64,000 nt of DNA from assembly GCA_947650285.1 (NCBI GenBank), contig CANTFL010001445.1:1054001-1118000 (forward strand), read 5' to 3'. Position 1 is the first letter of the stretch. Each line of letters begins with the position of its first letter. A model generated the notes under the pieces. The model did no database searches. It saw nothing but the letters and a program-made list of their open reading frames with translations, and had not been told where the DNA came from. Below, one piece after another: positions 13,270 to 24,173 of this stretch. Source of the DNA: Hyaloperonospora brassicae (Eukaryota; Oomycota; Peronosporomycetes; Peronosporales; Peronosporaceae). Both the position numbers and the translations under genes were made by a program.

Positions 13270-14010
13270 GCGTACAGAGTGCCAGACGTGCGTCAGCAGC
13301 TGCTGGATATCACGAAGATCGACGATAGCGACCTCTATCATGGTCTTGGCTCTGGCCTCTTCGATTGGGGTCGGACCTCTTACGGCTAGTAACGATGGCT
13401 CAGCACGCATGCGGATTTCCTCGTCCGAAGAAGTCAAATCCGGCTTGCTGGGACACTACTTGACGGGCACCGGAGAACGCTACTACAATAAATAGCTGTA
13501 GCTGTGGTGGACGCAGTTTCCTACACTCGACCACCTCATGGAAAGGCTCCTGCAGACTGTCAAGACCACGATTACGGCGTCGCAGTCGATGCAGCCTTTA
13601 CGGCGCGTAAAGACCCCAAACGAAGCTGGCGGGAGCATTACCTATACTTAGTTACCCTCAGTGACGCGTGCGGGAGTGCGTATTATTAAGTGCTCGACAA
13701 CATCGTGCACTACGCTTCTACAAAATTGAGCACACTTTATAAAGCTAAGAACGACAATTCCCGGGTTGACTATTTGCGTTAAGCCGAGCAGCTCGCCTCC
13801 TTCTCGCAGTCTGTGGAGCTTGATTCGAGTAAGGGTCGCGCACTTCGACGAGACGTCGTTGCTCTAGTTGACCAAGTTCCGACAAAGAGCGAAAGGCGCA
13901 CGTGCTTTGTGTGCGGAAAATTGACCACATCGAGGCTGACTGTCGCAGCAAAACCCGTAAGAATCACGGTGAACGTCGTGGCAGAGGATGTGGTGTGGAT
14001 ATGGTTCTAT
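13270..14010 (+). pseudogene. Copia-A gag remnant with zinc knuckle
   Basis: Pieces of a copia-type gag are readable in shifting frames: DITKIDDSDLYHGLGSGLF near 13305-13365, a middle part through about 13840, and a nucleocapsid zinc knuckle near 13900-13950 (C..C....H....C, in GKIDHIEADC). Gag would form the particle that packages element RNA. Several frame changes and stops make it non-functional. Confidence 0.7.
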
Positions 14011-14094
14011 TGATAAATGAGAGTGGAGGCAAGAACAAGATTTCGTCGCATGGCAACAAAAGTACGGATCTAATTCATGAATTGATGATGCAAA

Positions 14095-15420
14095 CGACAA
14101 AAAGGCCACGTGGATCTTGGACAGTGGTTCAAGGCTACACCTTGTGAAGGACAAGAGCATGTTATTAAACACACAGGACTGCAACTATCAGTGCGACATG
14201 GCACATGGAAAACACTATCCTTCTAAGGGTCGGTCGCATCCGTTTATGCGTTTTGGCAGGTGTTTAGGAGAGGAAGGTTAAGCTTATCGACGTCCAAATT
14301 GCGACTGAACTCGAGCGCAACATTGTTAAATATAGAAAACGCGAGCTCAAGGGTTTTGGATCGGTGTACGATGGCGGGACGCGCGCGCCTGTCATTCTCA
14401 GGATAGGGGAAGTGGCTTTCTAGTTGACCATGTAGAACAACGTACTTTACGTTAAGACAATGGAAACTTCGCACTTAATGGATATGCCAATTGACGTACT
14501 GAGGGCTATACTGGCCTACGAAAGAACGGCTGAGTCATCGTCGGAAGTACAAAGGGGTACGCTCATAGATTTCAACCAGCGACTAGGACACCATTCCTTC
14601 TACACAGTGGATCGAATGGCGAAGGATGCTGCGTCAGGGATCAAGCTTACAGATCGGTATCGACTCACGTGCTCGTCATGTGCTGAAAGAAAGCAGACAA
14701 AATATTTTTAATCGCAAAAGAACACCAGCGTGAACGCATTAATCGACAGAATTGGTGAAGTCATCTGCCCGGATATACCAGACCAATAAAGCCGAAGCAC
14801 TGGCATGGAAACATATATCTTGTGATATTGTCGACCATAAGTCGAACTACTGCCGCGTCTTTCTAACTTCAACCAAGAATCGAGCAGTAAATCAGTTCAA
14901 TTACTTTTAGTGTTTTTTGAAAATCGCTTTTAAAGCGCTTTTATTGTCGTATATCACGTCCTGCGTACGGACGAAGGCGTGGAGAACCAAAATGTGGACT
15001 TTTTCTGCAAGCGCACTGGAGTAGCTCGTCAAGTCTCAACAGCGATAAATAAAGCTTCGAATGGCAAGGCGGATCAGATGCATCGGATCGTTGTAAATAT
15101 GGCTCGGTCCATGATCTTGCAAGCCACCAGCCCTTAGCATTTTGTGGAGATGCCAACAAATACGCAGCGTACATCCGGAACAGGAGCCTATAAAGCGCAA
15201 ACTTGCGAAGCGCGTCGCCACTACATGTACTCACGAAGTTTGTTCCCGACTTGCGCAACATAGTGGTATTCAACTCAAGTTGCACGCTCTATCGAGACCA
15301 TCGTATAAACTTGCTTGCACAACAAGCACAACTTGCATCATCGTTGGAAGGAGCGACGAAACAAAAGGCTATTGAACCATTTTGCAAAAGGACAACGTCG
15401 TAGTCGTCACGCAGCAGGTG
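14095..15420 (+). pseudogene. Copia-A protease and integrase remnant
   Basis: TWILDSGSRLHLVKD at about 14109-14153 holds the aspartic protease D-S-G. The pre-integrase His/Cys segment follows at 14460-14711 (LGHHS... CSSCAERKQ). Integrase core fragments then appear in different frames: SCDIVDHKSNYCRVF near 14820 and RTDEGVENQNVDFFC near 14967-15010, with a later ADQMHRIVVNMARSMI stretch near 15070-15115. These cut and join element DNA in an intact copy. Here the frame is broken many times. Confidence 0.7.
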
Positions 15421-15619
15421 AAAAACATTACGACGCTCAGGTACGAGCAAAAGGACTAGCCCCAGCGCGCGCTTGAATACGAGGAACAGTCCACCCCAGC
15501 TGTATCTATGAGTACAGAATCTGTTGCGCCGTCGACGGTATCGCTCGAGGTCTCATCAAAACCGAAAGAAAATGGAAACTAACTTTGCGTAGCGGAAGGT
15601 CAAAGAAGAATTCACCGAC

Positions 15620-16188
15620 CCGCTCGACACACGGTACGTGTGGCGCGTCGAAGTGCGCTCAGTTAGTCGCGTCACCGGAGGAGCCAGCGAGCAATATGGG
15701 CGTCGTAAACCACGTATACGAGCGTGATCCGAAGTACTATGGCAAAGCAATGCTAAGTTCTAAAAGAGAGGACTGGAAATGGCGATGTGTTCAGAATTAA
15801 AAGAGCTCGAGAGCATCAACGTCTAACGACTTATTAAGTTTACGAGCAGCATCAATGCACTCCACACATAGTGTGTTTACAAGTTAAAGAATACTGCTGA
15901 TGGAGACGTCGAACGCCTTGAAGCGCTACGATTGACGTGCGGCAATGAGCAAGTGTTTGAAGTCGACTATGTCCTCACATTTGATGCCGTTATGGACATG
16001 CCTACTGTGAAGATAATATTGGCTCTTGAGGCATCGTATGGAGTCATCGCAAAGCATGGCGATATCCCAAACGCCTACGTCAAGGCTGAAAACGAGTCCA
16101 ATCTGGACATACTTATACATATACCAAGAGGTATAGACGTGTGCAGTGATATCATCAAGTCACTGGGAGTAACGAGCGTGAGGGAGCC
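15620..16188 (+). pseudogene. Copia-A RT, 5' half
   Basis: DPKYYGKAMLSSKREDWKW (about 15726-15782) is the usual lead-in to copia-type reverse transcriptase. KHGDIPNAYVKAE at about 16055-16090 contains the first catalytic Asp, and IHIPRGIDV follows. The frame is broken near 15790-15930. It ends exactly at the Gypsy-1 insertion. Confidence 0.8.
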
Positions 16189-16579
16189 TGTAACGGGGCA
16201 CACCCTTGCGTGAACTTAACGCAAGGGTTTCGGTGCCCCGACAGACGTACACAAGGCAAGCGAGGAAGCGTAGTTAAGGTAAAAGTAGAACTGCTATATT
16301 AATATAATTAAGTCTTTTAACTACTGTCTCTCTGTTTGACTTAACTTAATTATACTAATATAACTGAGTGTATGGTGGCGTCTCGTCATCACTCATTGCG
16401 CGCGTCTTGCGGCGATTGGTGGGTTGATATCATCAATATATCAACCAATGAACAGACCCTTTGGTCGACCCTTCAATATCACCACTATTGGTGATATTGT
16501 TCAAAGAATATTCAACTTAATATTCTTTATTGTCATTGTTCTCAAATGACAATTCAATGTAACGAGCTGCCCCGTTACA
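16189..16579 (-). repeat. Gypsy-1 3' LTR (391 bp)
   Basis: In sense orientation it runs TGTAACGGGGCAGCTCG ... GTGCCCCGTTACA. It carries the 3'-type markers shared with the Gypsy-2 3' LTR: CAGCTCG near the start, TTTGAGAACAATGAC, CACCAATAGTGG, GCACCGAAA, and AAGTTCACGC near the end. The ends are inverted (GTAACGGGG/CCCCGTTAC). A G-rich polypurine run (CAGGGGGGTGA in sense) lies just upstream. Confidence 0.93.
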
Positions 16580-16709
16580 TCACCCCCCTGAACGGATAGT
16601 CACTGTGTGACTATCGAAAATATGGAGGCCACCCGTTGGCCACCATTGAAACAGGGAGCACTGGTTGGGTCCGTTCCATTCACTTTTCGCTTGACCTCGC
16701 ATAGTTAAC

Positions 16710-17825
16710 ATGTCTATGCGGGGTGACTCAAGACCTGCACAGCCCGGTGCTGTTCCAGCCTCCGCGGCAGACGATTCGTCGTCTGCTGCTCCTTCTTCGC
16801 CTGCAGCAACAGGTGCTGCAGGTGCACGCGGTACCACACCGCGTGCGCATGATGACCTCGACGTAGAGGTCATCTACTCTGGCGAGTCAGACGTGTCTGA
16901 CTCGGGCAATGCGCCAGAGGCGTCTCGCTCACCGGCGACGCCCCAGTGTTTGCCAAGGCCACTGCCGAACGAACGGACTCGTGATTTGCATCGCAGTCTG
17001 TTCGGCAGTGATGACGATGATCAGGGTGGTGAGGAGTATTACTCCTTACCACCGCCGGCTCGTGCCCCTTCGCACGAGCGTGATGACGACGGCGTAAGCC
17101 GTCGTCAATATGGGAGCCGTGGTACCAACAAAGGTACCACTGTGAAGCTTGATGAGCTGAGGCCGTGGCGTTTGCCAGAACGGCTCATCAATAGCTTTTC
17201 TCACGAGACAAGCCAGCACCATCGAATACCCTTATTCGATGCGACTGAGCTTCACGGATTGAGTTCCAGCGCGAAGAACTTTCGCGCTGAAGAAGATTTT
17301 TATCTCGATGTCTTCATTAGACATCGATGGTACAACAGCTACCAAAAGCGTGACAAGTCCTCGCTTTCGGCTGCGTGAAACGCGTTCGTGTAAAACGTAA
17401 AGAATTTTGGACGAGAAGGGTGGCTCAAGAAACTTGAGGCGACACGCCTCAGGTTCGAAAGGCGAACGCCAACCGGTGCTAGGTACCGGTTGCATTGTTT
17501 ATCGAGTGTGGCAGGCATTCCTTGCCTCACATGGGGAGACCCTTGTGCGAGTTGTGTTGACAACTCGCAACGTGCACATAGGGATGTGTATTCCCAAAGT
17601 TCGCCCTGGGGAACTGCACACATCTTGGCTGAGATGCGTGACGCGATTGCAAACTTGCAATCCGTCTACAAGCGCCTAGGGCGCGTGTTTACCGATGGTC
17701 CTGAGGACTCATCGGATGGGTCTCGTCATACTGGCGGACGAGACCTTCAACGTCCATCAACAGCTGAGAGCAGGGCTCCCAGCTTGTTTAGGAGGGCGTG
17801 GTACCCCCGCCACTGGACGAGGTAG
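16710..17825 (+). pseudogene. Antisense ORF of Gypsy-1, N-terminal part
   Basis: A frame opposite to gag-pol, starting MSMRGDSRPAQP at 16710. Without two in-frame stops (one TGA where Gypsy-2 has Trp at about 17376, then one TAA) it would run about 371 codons to ...PRHWTR at 17825. The first ~130 residues are Ala/Ser/Pro and acidic, low complexity. They are followed by an aromatic-rich region (LRPWRLPERLINS; FRAEEDFYLDVF; RHRWYNSYQKRD) that is well conserved with Gypsy-2. I recognise no known family. The function is unknown. The stops are private to this copy, which suggests that the common ancestor was open. Confidence 0.65.
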
Positions 17826-18398
17826 CTCGTCCTTGATCCTAAATCGTCACGGTGATTCATGATACGCTCCACTAGAAAGCGTTGACCACCGTGAGCATCC
17901 ACCAAAGAATGTGAAGGAGGAGGAAAGACTCCTCCATATCGTTCTGCTCACCATCTCGACCCTTACGAGATGGATCGCGCAATAGATGAATTGCGCGATG
18001 ACTTGAAGCACGAGCGCGACCGACGCTACGCTTTGACCGACACCGTGCGGAAGAACCGCAAGGATCACGAGGCTGATCGGGCGAGGGATCGCGCCGATTA
18101 TGCCACAGCGCAGCTTCAGGTCGAGCGGGATGTCCACTCCTATTCGGCGAGCTGGCGACAGCTCGCGGGGAGATATCTCGGTTGAGTTCCGAGGTATCAT
18201 ATCTGCGCGACCAGACGGATCGTCTGGAGCGCGAACGCAAGAACTTGATGGATGTTCTTGAACGTGGGGGCTATCTTCATCGGAAGAAGAAGGCTCGTAC
18301 TGACAGTACGAACTAATACTCCCCACGTAAAACGTAGGATGCGTGCGCATCCTACGTGGCAATTCGAGTGTGTATGAATTGCCCTTGCGATGCAACAC
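17720..18398 (-). pseudogene. Gypsy-1 integrase tail and chromodomain
   Basis: After an in-frame TGA (shared with Gypsy-2) the sense frame continues VLHRKGNSYTLELP and RTHPTFYVGSIS, the C-terminal end of the integrase, then a long linker. A chromodomain fragment at about 17720-17900 corresponds to VERIMNHRDD..SRTSYLVQWRGY in Gypsy-2. Chromodomains on integrases bind modified histones and steer insertion. Frameshifted. Confidence 0.65.
17970..18315 (+). pseudogene. Antisense coiled-coil ORF of Gypsy-1
   Basis: Starts MDRAIDELRDDLKHERDRR and is rich in charged heptads (DRARDRADYATAQLQVERD), with a frameshift near 18135-18150. It then continues LSSEVSYLRDQTDRLER and ends KKARTDSTN at about 18315. 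It looks like a parallel coiled coil. It lies opposite the linker between integrase and chromodomain in the sense strand, so part of its conservation could come from the other strand. Confidence 0.5.
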
Positions 18399-19530
18399 TC
18401 AAAATGGCCCAATATACTTCGGCAGTAGTTTACTACTGCCGACACTAGTGACTGCCTGTCCAGGTAAGTTTACCGTAGACAGTAGTACTAGGTCGTTACC
18501 CTTAAATGAAAGAACATTTGCTCTTCCATTCTTGTCTGCGTTCCGTTTCTGCCGGTCCACCGCATTTGCGATGGAGTCCTGAACGAAACGGACTACCGCT
18601 TCTCGAGTCAGCAGGAAGTTCTCTGCTGACTCTTTGTTTTGTCTTTCAGTGCGCTTCGTGCGCACTGCTAAGAGATTGCTCTCTTCTTCATCGAGGTTGT
18701 CTTCTTCCTCGCTGGCATAATCGTTGACGATGCTGAATATACCAGCATCGTCATCATCATCCGAGTCAATAATAGCGTCATCGCTATTATTGAGGTGATC
18801 TTCTTCATCGATGTAGACTTGATTGACATCGGCATCATACGTGACGACGTTAGCGTCGACACGTGCTGAGCAAGAGCCAAAACGGTTTTTGCTCGAGCGA
18901 GTCCCTCCCCCCTTATCCAAGAGTCACACTCTATAAGGGTGGGCACTCGTGGATGGCGTAGGCCATTCACGTAAAACGGTGTGTGCTGTGTGGAAGCATG
19001 CACCGAATTATTGATGGCGAATTCGACCATGGGTAGGAATTCGCTCCAACTCGGAAACGAGTGGACACATCCTCGAAGGATCTCTTCGAGGACACGGTTC
19101 GCACGTTCCGTCTGACCATCTGTTTCTGGATGGTCAGAAGTGGACATCTTTAATCGTGTTCCGAGAGTACGGAACACGGTTTGCCAAAATTCCGCCGTGA
19201 ACCGAGGGTCACGGTCGGATACGAGTTCACGGGGTAACCCGTGGAGTCAAAAGACCGTGTCTAGAAAGACACGAGCACAACCTTGATCCTTGATCGACTC
19301 AGGGACAGCAGCAAGATGGACCATCTTGCTGAATCGGTCAACAAACACAAGAATACCATTATTATTGTGAGCGTCTTCGGGGAAACCGAAGACGAAGTCC
19401 ATTGAAACGGACTGCCAGCACTCTGCCGGAACAGGCAGAGGCTGCAATGGCGCACGGGATGAAGGACTAGGCTTCACCCGTTGACAAACCTCGCAAGCAC
19501 GTATGTATTTGCGGGCAAACTGATACTGGC
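18399..19530 (-). pseudogene. Gypsy-1 integrase core with acidic insert
   Basis: Zinc-binding and core fragments: SVSMDFVFGFPEDAH (first catalytic Asp), a TGA in place of an expected Arg just before LHG, then SDRDPRFTAEFW (second Asp) and DHPETDGQTERANRVLEE (Glu). An unusual acidic stretch (DSDDDDDAGIF, SEEEDNLDEEES) lies at about 18670-18830, before the C-terminal SH3-like part. Two frame changes make it non-functional as it stands. Confidence 0.8.
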
Positions 19531-19534
19531 GTGG

Positions 19535-21774
19535 TCAGTAAAAGTCACGACTTACCGTGAGGTAAGTCTTTTCTCTCCCACGATGGCCGCTTGTTAGGGC
19601 ATCGTGACACTCATACATGATGCGCAAACGCAAATCATGATGAGCGGGTACGACGACACGAGGTGTGTCGTCGGCAACAGCTGTATAATACAGCAATCCG
19701 TTGCGTGTACTATACCGATCCGATGAGGATCGGTACAAAGCCGGTAAATTCCGCATGGATTTACTGGATGGATTCACCAGATGATCCATCAATCGCAGAA
19801 GATCCTTATCTTCCGCGTATGACTGTCGTACGTTGTCAAGTAAACTTGACGACGGGACACTGACTGACAGTGTCGCAACAGTGGGCTTATCCTCACTGTT
19901 GATTTGTGCGTCCGGCTCGAAATCGGGCCGGCGCGAAAGAGCATCAGCGACGACATTGAGTCGTCCTGGTTCATACTCCACGGAGAAGTTATACTCCGCG
20001 AAGAAAGACAGCCACCTTGCCATCCTTTGCGAGAGATGTGGGCTGTTTACGGCCGTCCGTAATAGTGCATGGTCCGTATAGACGATGAACGGTCTATCTC
20101 CCAAGAGATAGACCCGGAACTTAGCCAGTGCGTACTTCATGGCAAGGAGTTCCTTGTCATGCACTGGTTAATTACGCTCAGCTGCTTGCAGCTGACGCGA
20201 CTGATAACAGATGACGCGCTCCGCGCCATCTGCATCGAACTGCATTAACGCACAGCCGATTGCAAAATCGCTAGCGTCACAGACCACATGAAATGGTCTG
20301 TCCTGATCTGCAAACGCCAAGATCGGCGATTGCATCAAGATTTGCTTGATACCTTCAAAGGAACGCTGGCACTCAGCGTTCCATGACCACTTGACATTTT
20401 TCTTGAGCAAGCAAGAAAGATGAACAGTCATCTTGGCGTAGTTGCGCGAGTACTTGTGCAAGTACGCCGCTAGTCCAAGGAACTTCCTTAGTCCCTTGAC
20501 ATCGACTGGCACTGTACAGTCGGTGATCGCCTTAATCTTTTCGGAATCAGGGCGTACGCCGTGTTTACCCACGATGCACCCAAGAAGTGGTATTTCGCTA
20601 GCCGCGAATATACACTTCTCGAGGTTGGCATACAACTTATGCTTGCTCATAAGTTGAAGAACCTGACGAACGTGAGTTCTGTGAACTTCAACGTCCGTCT
20701 TTCCGTCCATAGCCCGGCTATGGACGAACACATCGTCGAAGTAACTCGGTGCGAAGTCTCGCACCGGTCTCAACAGATTTGTACTACATCTGTTGATATT
20801 ACAGGGGCGTTACTCAGCCCCTGTGGCATCACTAGCCACTCCCACAGCATCCCGCTGGGGGTACTCACTGCCGTGAACGGGACGTCCCGTTCACGCATCA
20901 GGATCTGATAGAATCCATCCATCAGATCCATGGACGAAAAGATGGTACTCTTTGACATACCATCTATGATTACGTCCTTCCTCGGTATCGGCGTCTGAGC
21001 CGGTACCGTTGCAGCATTCAACTTGCTGATAGCGTGCACTATCCGCCATCCTCCTGTGGCCTTTCGCACACAGAAGGTCGGAGAGCTGTGAGGGGATGTT
21101 GATTCCCTGACATGGCCCGCTGCTAAGCGATCGGCAAATAACTTGTCGATCGCTAGTACTTGTTCACGAGGCAGTGGCCACTGCTTCATGACACAGTATT
21201 TCGAGCCCGGTTTGAGCTCGATCTCGTGTCGAGTGCCTTTGTCCTTAGGCAATTCGCAAGGTACGGATTCAGGGAACACATCCCTGAATTCGATCAGATC
21301 TTTATACAAAGGATTTTCCTGAAGTGACTTCCAGGATTGAGACGTGTATCGCTCAATCCGAGTCTTCTCATCGAGGAAACTTTCGTCCATCGATGAGCTG
21401 CTGAGAACCCGTTCGTTCTCAGCAAATACTGTAGCCGACCGAATATCGGCCACATATTCATCCTCTGTGAAGAGTATGCAGATCTGCTTGACTTTGCCAC
21501 TACGCAGATCACGCAAGAACCGTTTCGGTTCTAGCGTTGGCAACTGAGTTATCTCCGAAGTTGACTTCGGAGGCACAATCAGATCAAGCGTATAAGCGCC
21601 TACGCTTGATCCGTCACTAACCAAGACGTTCAACGTCTCGGTTTCTTCCTGGGAACTTTCTTCCACAGGTTGCTGAGGGCTTGATCCCTCATCAAGTGAC
21701 TCTTGAGGAATTCCTTCCTCAAGTACGTGGGGACTTATTCCCTCGACGTCTTCCGACTGTGGCTGTGCAACCAC
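19535..21774 (-). pseudogene. Gypsy-1 reverse transcriptase and RNase H
   Basis: The first frame (21774-20770, 334 codons) has a Glu/Ser-rich leader, the RT lead-in KDKGTRHEIELKPG and FSSMDLMDGFYQI (first RT Asp), but shifts frame after MPQGLSNA. The second (20773-20168) has SYFDDVFVHS (catalytic YFDD), the thumb and the start of RNase H (VVCDASDFAIGCAL). The third (20164-19535) continues RNase H (HDKELLAMKYAL, VYTDH) and the HHCC region (SGHRGREKTYLTV). It ends at a TGA where Trp is expected. Confidence 0.85.
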
Positions 21775-22026
21775 AGTCAGGCACCGATCCTCTACGGTCG
21801 ACTCTCCAGTCGACCTCGGATGTCCATGTTGCTCTTAGGAGGCAACAGGTTTCTTTTGTCTAAGATGCTGCCCGCTAGGCATGCATCCATGTCCCGGTCC
21901 ACTCGACTTATTCGAGTGTTGGACCTTCGGCGCCGCATGTACCTCTGTACAGCCGCCGGGAGCTTTCTCCACAGTGTAGTGATCAACTACACTGTGATCT
22001 TGTGCAGTCGTGCTAACGACCGTACC

Positions 22027-22640
22027 TCAAGTGAGGCCATCGCACTCACTCGAAGAACATCCACACGCTTGTGGACGCTCCAAGATGTTCATCAGATGGC
22101 CATATGATGAACAAGCGGCAGGCATCTTCACGGATCGATGCTGCCAGCTTACCCTTGGCTCGTACTTTCTGAGCCAAGTTAATCCCAGGATGACATCAAA
22201 TTTGTCATTCAGATCTAGTACGATGAAGTCATCATCGTACTGTTCGCCCTCTAACGTGTAGTGCATTCCTACTACACGTTTCTCAACAATTATCGATGCG
22301 CCTGTTGCAAGGCGCACCGTCATCCTTGTGAGGGGAATGTCGCGCTCAACGAACTTGAGCCTACGACCCTCTAGTGACTGGCGTCAAACAAAGTTTTTCG
22401 ACGCCCCACAGTCTACTAGGGCACTAAGCGACAAATCATTTGTCGCTTCCAACTTCAAGGTGATGAGCGAAACTTCATCACCAGGTGCAGAGACACACAA
22501 TGATTGTGTATCTGGAGCAACTTTCGTCAAGAGATTTGCGAATTCTGTTGAGGTTGCTGGATCAGTAGGGCGCTCCGCCCCTACTGACCCGACCATTTTT
22601 TGATGGTCCGTCTCGCTGTTGCGGCTTCGCAGCAGCACAT
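22027..22640 (-). pseudogene. Gypsy-1 protease
   Basis: Contains LSALVDCGASKNFV. D-C-G-A stands where most retroelement proteases have D-S/T-G-A. A TGA follows (Gypsy-2 has CGA, Arg). The fold continues with RMTVRLATGA and FDVILGLTWLRKYEP (flap and second half). Needed to cleave the polyprotein in an active copy. Confidence 0.75.
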
Positions 22641-23736
22641 GTACCCACGCCCATTGCTCTTTCTGGCAAATGGTCGTCCATTTTGCTCAGTACTGTTTGG
22701 TACTGGGCGTGGAGCACTACACACATATGCATATTGCCCTAACTTCTGACAGCGATTGCATCTCTGCATTTGCTTGTTGTTCGAAGAGCGAGGTCTCTCG
22801 CTCTCAACATAGCAGAGGTCCATTGGTTCTGGACCTCCGATCTCTTGTCGCCTCGGTGGACGATAAGCGTTTGAGCTAGCATGAGCCTGTCTCATGCTAA
22901 AGTCTTCCTGTTCCGCGGCTGATATCTCTTCTTCCAGCGTATTCAGCTCAAGGCGGAACAGGTGGCTCCTGACGGGCCCCTCTGCGAGCCCTTGCATGAA
23001 CACCGTAATCAACGTGTGTTCATGGACTGGGTTGGCAGTTATACTACTCGCAAGGAGTCGTATATGTTGTGCGTAAGCGTGGACTTCACGCTTACCCTGC
23101 TTGAGTTTCAGGAGCTCTGAACGAGCCCTGAACTCAGCCCGTGGCGGCTCAAACGTTTGTCTGATCCGGGCCTTGAAGTCATCTAGCGACCTAAATGCAT
23201 TTTGGGTCGCTACTCTCGAGTCCCAGAAACCAAGTTTTGGCTTGCCCTGCCAAGTGGGTCTGAGCAAATGTGAGTTTCATTTGATCATCTTCGACGCGAC
23301 GAGCCCTTAGGGCTCTGTCGAGTTCGACAAACCACAGTAACAGGGAGTCCTCCGGGACTCCATTGTACTTGGAGATGTCAACTTTCATGGCCTCGGGACG
23401 CCTCGCATGCGCCGTCCCGCCCACAGCAGCATGGAATTGCTGCTGTCTCAACAGCTCTGTCTGTTGAGCACCGAGTTCTCTCAACTGCTCGGCCTGTTGA
23501 GAGCCTTGCTGGTGAAGCAAGGCTACTTTCTCCCTCTCGATGGCAAGTTCATTTTGAACGAACTTGGCTATAGCGGCATGTTGTTGGTCTCTGTCTAGAG
23601 ACTCCAACATGGCGCTAATGGCGAACTCGCCTACGGTAGAACTCATTCGTTCTACCGCACCCCATTCGATGTCACTCAAATGGGTAAACCCTTCACGCGT
23701 GGCGTGAAAGGTGTCTTCTTCATCCAACATGTTCAT
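22581..23736 (-). pseudogene. Gypsy-1 gag
   Basis: Two overlapping frames: 23736-23191 (begins MNMLDEEDTFHATREG, coiled-coil-like Gln/Glu-rich part) and 23267-22581 (capsid-like DFKARIRQTFEPPRAEF and EHTLITVFMQGL, then the zinc knuckle). The frame change is at CCCAAAAT (about 23199-23209) and is present identically in Gypsy-2. The zinc knuckle reads CNRCQKLGQYAYVC, with Gln in the place of the usual His; this too is shared. Confidence 0.85.
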
Positions 23737-23780
23737 GTTGGATGATGTGGTCCTTGGAAGGACTACAAAGTGCTACCAGG

Positions 23781-24173
23781 TGTAACGGGGCACACCCTTG
23801 CGTAACTTAACGCAAGGGTTTTAAGTGCTCCGACAGACGTACACGTGGCAAGCGAGGAAGCGTAGGTAGGGTAAAAGCAGAACTGTTATATTAATATAAT
23901 TAAGTCTTTTAACTACTGTCTCTCTGTTTGACTTAACTTAATTATACTAATATAACTGAGTGTATGATGACGTCTCGTCACCACTCATTGCGCGCGTCTT
24001 GCGGCGATGGGTGGGTTGATGTCATTAAGATATCAACCAATGAACAGACTCTTTGGTCGACCCTTCAATATCACCACTTTGGTGATATTGTTCAAAGAAT
24101 ATTCAACTTAATATTCTTTATTGTCAATATCTCTTCAAAGGACAATTTCAATGTAACGGGCTGCCCCGTTACA
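23781..24173 (-). repeat. Gypsy-1 5' LTR (393 bp)
   Basis: In sense: TGTAACGGGGCAGCCCG ... GCAAGGGTGTGCCCCGTTACA. It has the 5'-type markers also found in the Gypsy-2 5' LTR and the 36.9-kb solo LTR: CAGCCCG and AAGTTACGC, with CACCAAAGTGG in the two gypsy copies. Immediately inside is TGGTAGCACTTTG, a possible tRNA primer site. Confidence 0.93.

Larger units (their letters stand above)
16189..24173 (-). mobile_element. Gypsy-1: Ty3/gypsy chromodomain element inserted in Copia-A
   Basis: A 7985-bp element on the minus strand with LTRs of 393 bp (5', right) and 391 bp (3', left). It has a perfect target duplication GAGCC (16184-16188 and 24174-24178). Reading from right to left: gag, protease, RT, RNase H, integrase with an acidic insert, a chromodomain, then a long plus-strand (antisense) frame before the 3' LTR. 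Gypsy-2 is a close sister. Internal coding is broken by stops and frameshifts, several of them shared with Gypsy-2. Its two LTRs differ from each other at both ends. Confidence 0.95.

Noticed and set aside
13189..13437. Minus-strand ORF of 82 codons near the Copia-A gag
   Set aside because: Shadow of the plus-strand gag remnant.
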